From: Runella defluvii
GTDB lineage: Bacteria; Bacteroidota; Bacteroidia; Cytophagales; Spirosomataceae
Reading direction: 5' to 3'
Length of the DNA: 64,000 nt
Assembly: GCF_014195535.1 (NCBI RefSeq)
Contig: NZ_JACIBY010000004.1
Span: 221,846-285,845, forward strand
The position numbers were made by a program, and so were the translations under genes. Under the pieces are notes generated by a model, which was not told the DNA's origin, made no database searches, and saw only the letters and a list, made by a program, of their open reading frames with translations. Positions 62,495 to 64,000 of the stretch are shown here, piece after piece (positions within the stretch are counted from its first letter, which is position 1; each line of letters starts with the position of its first letter).

Positions 62495-62544
62495 AAAAAA
62501 TCAGTTAGAATCTGTTCAATCAGTTAAATCTGTGTTCTATTTTT

Positions 62545-63429
62545 TTAGTGTGATAATGCAAAGCCTGCGGCGCCAATGGCTCCTGCCATGTCACCAAATT
62601 GGGCTTGAACAATGGGGGTTTGTTTGCCCCCAGGCCGCCATTCGTACAGGCTCATAAATTGGTGTAAAGGCTCAAACAAGGCATCGTCAGATAAGGTGAT
62701 TCCTCCTGCAAGGACGATGAGTTCGGGGGATAACGCATTGACAAGCGACGACAATGCCACGGCTAATTTTTGGACGGAAGTGAGCCAAACCAAACTGGCC
62801 CAAGGGTCGCCTTGGCGGTAGGCTTCGACCAGCGCCCACGTGGAGTCAAACTTTCCTTTGCTTCTTTTTTGAACGGAATAATTGCCAATGGCATACTCCA
62901 AACTCCCTGGAGCGCCGACGATGCTTACTTCGTCGTCGGTGGCATGAAGGGAGAGGTGGCCAAGGTGTCCCGCCATTTGGCTAAGTCCTTGGTATAGTTT
63001 TCCTTGGATAAGAATCCCGCCTCCAACGCCTGTGCCGAGGGTGAGTAAAATCACATTTTGGCAACCCTTAGCCGCCCCAAACTGTGCTTCGGCCATGAGC
63101 GCTGCGTGGGCATCGTTGAGGACGTAGGTGCGTTGCCCAAAATAAGCACTCCAATCAAAATGCGCTAGTCCTAACAAGCGATTGGGAAGAAATGAAATAC
63201 AAGAATTATGGGCATCGGGTAAGCCTGGGGCCGACAGTCCAATGGCATCAATGGGAGCCTGCCAATAATTTCGCAAGTAGGTAACCATTTCAAGTACATT
63301 TTCACGCCAATGCCCTTCCGTGTCATCTTGCGTCGCCACGTAATGTTGCTTCAAGATTTCTCCCGCTTCATTGACCAAAATGCCCTTGACATTGGTCCCT
63401 CCCAAATCAATACCGATGGCTGTTTTCAT
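62545..63429 (-). CDS. ROK-family sugar kinase
   Basis: A 294-residue ROK protein. The N-terminal phosphate motif is IGIDLGGTNVKGILV, GLSAPGLPD and VLNDAHAALMAE carry the substrate and catalytic Asp region, and LTLGTGVGGGILI is the second phosphate loop. The usual zinc cluster CxCGxxGCxE is absent: after GHLGHLSLHATDDE the equivalent reads VSIVGAPGSLE, so only the histidine part remains. It is likely a glucokinase-like or N-acetyl-amino-sugar kinase. It could act with the SIS protein nearby, though the GxxExxY gene lies between them. Confidence 0.9.
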   Translation of the reverse strand: MKTAIGIDLGGTNVKGILVNEAGEILKQHYVATQDDTEGHWRENVLEMVTYLRNYWQAPIDAIGLSAPGLPDAHNSCISFLPNRLLGLAHFDWSAYFGQRTYVLNDAHAALMAEAQFGAAKGCQNVILLTLGTGVGGGILIQGKLYQGLSQMAGHLGHLSLHATDDEVSIVGAPGSLEYAIGNYSVQKRSKGKFDSTWALVEAYRQGDPWASLVWLTSVQKLAVALSSLVNALSPELIVLAGGITLSDDALFEPLHQFMSLYEWRPGGKQTPIVQAQFGDMAGAIGAAGFALSH

Positions 63430-63438
63430 TTTTTTAGT

Positions 63439-63555
63439 GTCGAGTGTAAAATGCAGAATGTCGAATTTTTAGTGTTGAGTGTAAAGTGCAGAGTGTCGAA
63501 TTTTTCAGTTTTGACTTTTTCTATTCGACATTCTATACTCTGCATTTGACATTCC
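63439..63555. repeat. Heptad (STRR-like) repeat between genes
   Basis: Units of seven bases (such as TGTCGAG, TGTAAAA, TGCAGAA, TGTCGAA, TGTTGAG, TGTAAAG, TGCAGAG) run to about 63501, then an inverted array (TTCGACATTCTATACTCTG...) reaches 63555. The whole would fold into a large hairpin. It is the same unit family as the insert in mpg. Confidence 0.85.
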
Positions 63556-63556
63556 A

Positions 63557-63937
63557 TCAACTGTTCTTCTTATAGTTTTTATGGTGATTCATTTTGGCGG
63601 TTAAGATGGAGGCAGAAAAAATAGAAAGTAACTCGTTTGTTTCATTCATCAGATTTTCAATTCGTTTAAAATCAATGATTTCTGCCTCAGTAAGTAATTC
63701 CATCCAAAATAGTGATTCGTCCGTTTCTTCTTCGCAAATATGAACTTTGTTGATAAAGTCAGCGGGAGATTTGGCTCGACACGCTGATCTATAATTTGCT
63801 CCTACTGAAGTTCCAGAACGCAATAGCTGCTTTCCAATAACTTGACCAACTTGAGTATTTGGAAGAGATTCGGTTAATTTGATGATTCTCAATGAAAAAA
63901 GTTTGGTTCGTTGTTTTAAGTCTTGTTTGGGCTTCAT
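63557..63937 (-). CDS. Four-helix bundle protein (S23/IVP-like)
   Basis: A 126-residue four-helix bundle protein of the 23S rRNA intervening-sequence type: LPNTQVGQVIGKQLLRSGTS, VGANYRSACRAKSPADFINK, and ICEEETDESLFWMELLTEAE are the family's helices. Homologues occur as ORFs within rRNA insertions and as free-standing genes; the function is unknown. No rRNA sequence is next to it here. The repeat described above borders its 3' end. Confidence 0.88.
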   Translation of the reverse strand: MKPKQDLKQRTKLFSLRIIKLTESLPNTQVGQVIGKQLLRSGTSVGANYRSACRAKSPADFINKVHICEEETDESLFWMELLTEAEIIDFKRIENLMNETNELLSIFSASILTAKMNHHKNYKKNS

Positions 63938-64000
63938 GGTCGTAACAGCTTAGTTATTTTAATCTTTTGACCACAAGCGATTATAAATTGTCACATTTTT

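Overview
The window is a stretch of chromosome from a Bacteroidota bacterium, most likely a member of the Cytophagales (a Runella/Spirosoma-like relative; this placement is an inference). The grounds are promoters of the Bacteroidota type (TTG, about 19 bases, then TAnnTTTG), a type-B gliding/type IX secretion C-terminal domain, OmpA and DUF4403 envelope proteins, a fused isobutyryl-CoA mutase (IcmF), and huge cysteine-punctuated Ig-like adhesins. No rRNA, tRNA or CRISPR array was seen.

Layout. Positions 1-9.9 kb are an accessory, visibly more AT-rich region. It holds an SDR oxidoreductase (cut by the window edge), an alpha/beta hydrolase, a degraded ORF, a MITE-like inverted repeat and a MarR-class II aldolase-BASS transporter operon with a palindromic operator. 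Next come a decayed IS91-type transposase, a complete type II restriction-modification system (methyltransferase, endonuclease, C controller with a recognisable C-box) and the tail of a tyrosine recombinase. From 9.98 kb the window becomes core-like: icmF, a large CotH/Ig-repeat secreted protein, rbfA, pheA, csaA, a GH20 remnant, a DUF4403 lipoprotein, rnpB, an OmpA protein and rpsP-rimM-trmD. Two giant adhesins fill 25.4-36.2 kb. Then follow nnr, a CapD/PglF-type sugar dehydratase, a TIGR01777 epimerase, uvrB, a transposon-like hairpin-repeat cassette (42.93-43.41 kb), an HD hydrolase, arfB, a GNAT, nadC and a beta-barrel protein. The rest is a four-gene block of two unknown proteins plus a LytS/NarL-type two-component pair, a desaturase, a coiled-coil secreted protein, an AraC regulator, a SNF2 helicase, a type-B CTD surface protein, mpg, higBA, a core-MetE/GNAT/SIS operon, a GxxExxY protein, a ROK kinase and a four-helix-bundle protein.

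How the genes work together. The R-M genes form a self-timed defence module: a leaderless methyltransferase faces a C-endonuclease operon with its operator. The three large secreted repeat proteins, the OmpA protein and the type-B CTD protein form an exported surface programme that presumably depends on type IX secretion genes outside the window. rpsP-rimM-trmD, rbfA, rnpB and arfB are translation and RNA maintenance genes.

The most unusual signals are: heptanucleotide (STRR-like) repeats and a palindromic repeat inserted in frame inside icmF and mpg; a cassette of six hairpin units bounded by 19-bp inverted repeats and 10-bp near-perfect direct repeats; a sigma54-like promoter followed by an orphan terminator (candidate small RNA); a shared cysteine-containing C-terminal tail on the two adhesins; and the uncharacterised four-gene block at 47.2-49.8 kb.
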